A stretch of DNA of 7,206 bases from contig JBIKRJ010000124.1 in the NCBI GenBank assembly GCA_044349205.1, positions 1 through 7,206 of the forward strand. Reading direction: 5' to 3'. Numbering within the stretch: the stretch's first letter is position 1; every line of letters begins with the position of its first letter. Shown piece by piece: positions 6,071 through 7,206 of the stretch. Below the pieces are notes generated by a model. The model saw only the letters and a program-made list of their open reading frames with translations, searched no databases and was not told where the DNA came from. The DNA is from UBA9547 sp044349205. GTDB taxonomy: Bacteria > Bacteroidota > Bacteroidia > Cytophagales > UBA9547. A program made the translations under genes and the position numbers.

Positions 6071-6949
6071 ATGATAGAACTTCCGATAGTTGAAAGTACA
6101 GTGCAAAGAGCCAAGCGTCCGGATTGGCTTCGCGTGAAATTACCTGTGGGCAAGGAGTATGCCAAAGTGCGCCAATTGGTCGATAAGTATAAGCTACATA
6201 CCATTTGCGAAAGTGGCAACTGTCCCAATATGGGCGAGTGTTGGGGCGAGGGTACGGCTACGTTTATGATATTGGGCAATGTATGCACCCGCAGTTGTAC
6301 CTTTTGTGCAGTGGCTACAGGAAGACCCAACGAGTACGATGTGGAAGAGCCTAAACGCGTAGCCGAGGCAATACATTTGATGGGGGTGAAACATGCCGTC
6401 ATCACTTCGGTAAACAGAGATGAGTTGAAAGACAAAGGAGCTGAAATCTGGTATCAAACAGTGGTTGAAACCAAAAAATTGTCGCCCAACACTACCATAG
6501 AAACGCTTATTCCCGATGTGCAAAACAACTGGGACGCACTTATTCGCATGATAAGTGCCGGTCAGGAAGTGGTTTCGCACAATATGGAAACCGTTAAAAG
6601 TCTTTACAGAAAAGTGCGACCACAAGCCAAATACGACAGAAGTATCGAAGAGTTGATGCGCATAAAAGAATATGGCAAACGAAGCAAAACGGGTATCATG
6701 TTGGGCATCGGCGAAAAAAAAGAGGAAGTGTACGAAGCAATGGACGATTTGGCTGCTGTTGGGCTAGATGTGCTTACTTTAGGCCAGTATCTTCAACCCA
6801 CCAAAATGCACTTGGAAGTAGCCGAGTTCATCCACCCCGACTTGTTTGCCCACTATAAGGAAGAAGGCGAAAAACGCGGAATAAAATATGTGGAATCGGG
6901 GCCTTTGGTGCGTTCGTCGTATCATTCAGAACGGCATGTGTTTGTGTAG
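6071..6949 (+). CDS. lipA: Lipoyl synthase (radical SAM)
   Basis: A 292-residue lipoyl synthase. It inserts two sulfur atoms into the octanoyl chain carried by lipoyl-domain proteins such as the E2 subunits of pyruvate and 2-oxoglutarate dehydrogenase, using S-adenosylmethionine radicals, in the cytosol. Both iron-sulfur sites are complete: the auxiliary cluster cysteines 46, 51 and 57 in CESGNCPNMGEC, and the radical-SAM CX3CX2C cysteines 72, 76 and 79 in CTRSCTFC. The C-terminal RSSYHS at 281-286 holds the conserved serine that ligates the auxiliary cluster. TGIMLGIGE (207-215) and LTLGQYLQPT (236-245) are further family blocks. Length is normal. ATG 6071 is the first in-frame start after an in-frame TGA at 6059-6061. 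It follows the outer-membrane protein gene by 78 nt and precedes argC by 15 nt, so lipA and argC are likely co-transcribed. Confidence 0.98.
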   Translation: MIELPIVESTVQRAKRPDWLRVKLPVGKEYAKVRQLVDKYKLHTICESGNCPNMGECWGEGTATFMILGNVCTRSCTFCAVATGRPNEYDVEEPKRVAEAIHLMGVKHAVITSVNRDELKDKGAEIWYQTVVETKKLSPNTTIETLIPDVQNNWDALIRMISAGQEVVSHNMETVKSLYRKVRPQAKYDRSIEELMRIKEYGKRSKTGIMLGIGEKKEEVYEAMDDLAAVGLDVLTLGQYLQPTKMHLEVAEFIHPDLFAHYKEEGEKRGIKYVESGPLVRSSYHSERHVFV

Positions 6950-6964
6950 AAAATTGAGATAAAA

Positions 6965-7206
6965 ATGAGTCCAAAGATTAAAGTAGGCATTGTAGGGGCG
7001 GCAGGTTATACGGGAGGCGAACTTCTCCGCATTTTGGTGCACCACCCCGAGGTTGACATTGTATTTGCAAATAGTAAAAGCAATGCGGGAAATCCCGTTT
7101 GGCAAGTGCACCGCGACTTGTTGGGCGATACCGATTTGTGTTTTAGTTCAAATTTGGATTCTTCTGTCGATGTATTGTTTCTGTGTTTGGGACATGGCGA
7201 CTCTTT
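6965..7206 (+). CDS. argC: N-acetyl-gamma-glutamyl-phosphate reductase, N-terminal part (3' truncated)
   Basis: The first 80 codons are present and the gene runs off the window. ArgC reduces N-acetylglutamyl phosphate to the semialdehyde with NADPH, the third step of arginine (ornithine) synthesis, in the cytosol. The fragment holds the NADP-binding Rossmann start KVGIVGAAGYTGGELLR (6-22) with its glycine motif, the FANSKSNAGNPV block (34-45) typical of Bacteroidota ArgC, HRDLLGDTDL (49-58), and the strand VDVLFLCLGHGDS (68-80) that lines the cofactor site. The catalytic cysteine lies beyond the window. The ATG at 6965 starts the protein a few residues before the first beta strand, as expected. 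Only 15 nt separate it from lipA. Other arg genes commonly follow argC in this phylum, but none can be seen here. Confidence 0.95.
   Translation, partial: MSPKIKVGIVGAAGYTGGELLRILVHHPEVDIVFANSKSNAGNPVWQVHRDLLGDTDLCFSSNLDSSVDVLFLCLGHGDS

Noticed and set aside
6058..6093. 11-codon frame starting ATG at 6058 and overlapping the lipA start
   Set aside because: Out of frame with lipA and without supporting features; the lipA ATG at 6071 explains the region.
5989..6625. Two minus-strand frames of 148 and 143 residues
   Set aside because: Both are antisense to lipA, whose catalytic cysteines and normal length are unambiguous.
1..7206. CRISPR arrays, insertion sequences, tRNA or rRNA genes, defence or phage genes
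   Set aside because: No regularly spaced repeats, transposase motifs, terminal inverted repeats or tRNA-like folds were seen; nearly all the sequence is accounted for by core genes.

Overview
The window reads as ordinary chromosomal DNA from a member of the Bacteroidota. The evidence is protein-level: a long (632-residue) PurF form that I associate with this phylum, a short LptC lipoprotein, a lipoyl synthase with the VNRDEL/AEIWYQ wording common in flavobacteria and relatives, moderate-to-low GC, no Shine-Dalgarno motifs before the genes, and -7 boxes of the TAnnTTTG type. I cannot name the genus.

Layout. (1) Positions 1-1029, plus strand: the tail of a small MazG-like nucleotide pyrophosphohydrolase, overlapping by ATGA with a cytosolic family-2-like glycosyltransferase. 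(2) Positions 1066-5109, minus strand: a compact four-gene unit read right to left, nuoN, then the purF-like gene, then lptC, then an unnamed 57-residue membrane protein. The gaps are 9 nt, 7 nt and a 4-nt overlap, so the unit is probably one operon. It meets the glycosyltransferase tail-to-tail across 36 nt. (3) Positions 5110-5251: a short divergent intergenic region with a candidate TAnnTTTG box on each strand. (4) Positions 5252-7206, plus strand: a secreted, probably beta-barrel outer-membrane protein of unknown role that seems to start at TTG, then lipA (lipoyl synthase), then the first 80 codons of argC, cut by the window edge.

The genes serve different core processes: respiratory complex I, purine synthesis, LPS export, lipoate synthesis and arginine synthesis. 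I see no shared pathway, mobile element, CRISPR array, tRNA or rRNA, and no convincing new multi-gene system. The points most worth a second look are the small membrane protein overlapping lptC, nuoN standing at the head of a unit with no nuoM before it, the altered active-site motifs of the long PurF form, and the TTG start placed just downstream of a promoter-like box. Family comparisons throughout are from memory, not from alignments or searches.
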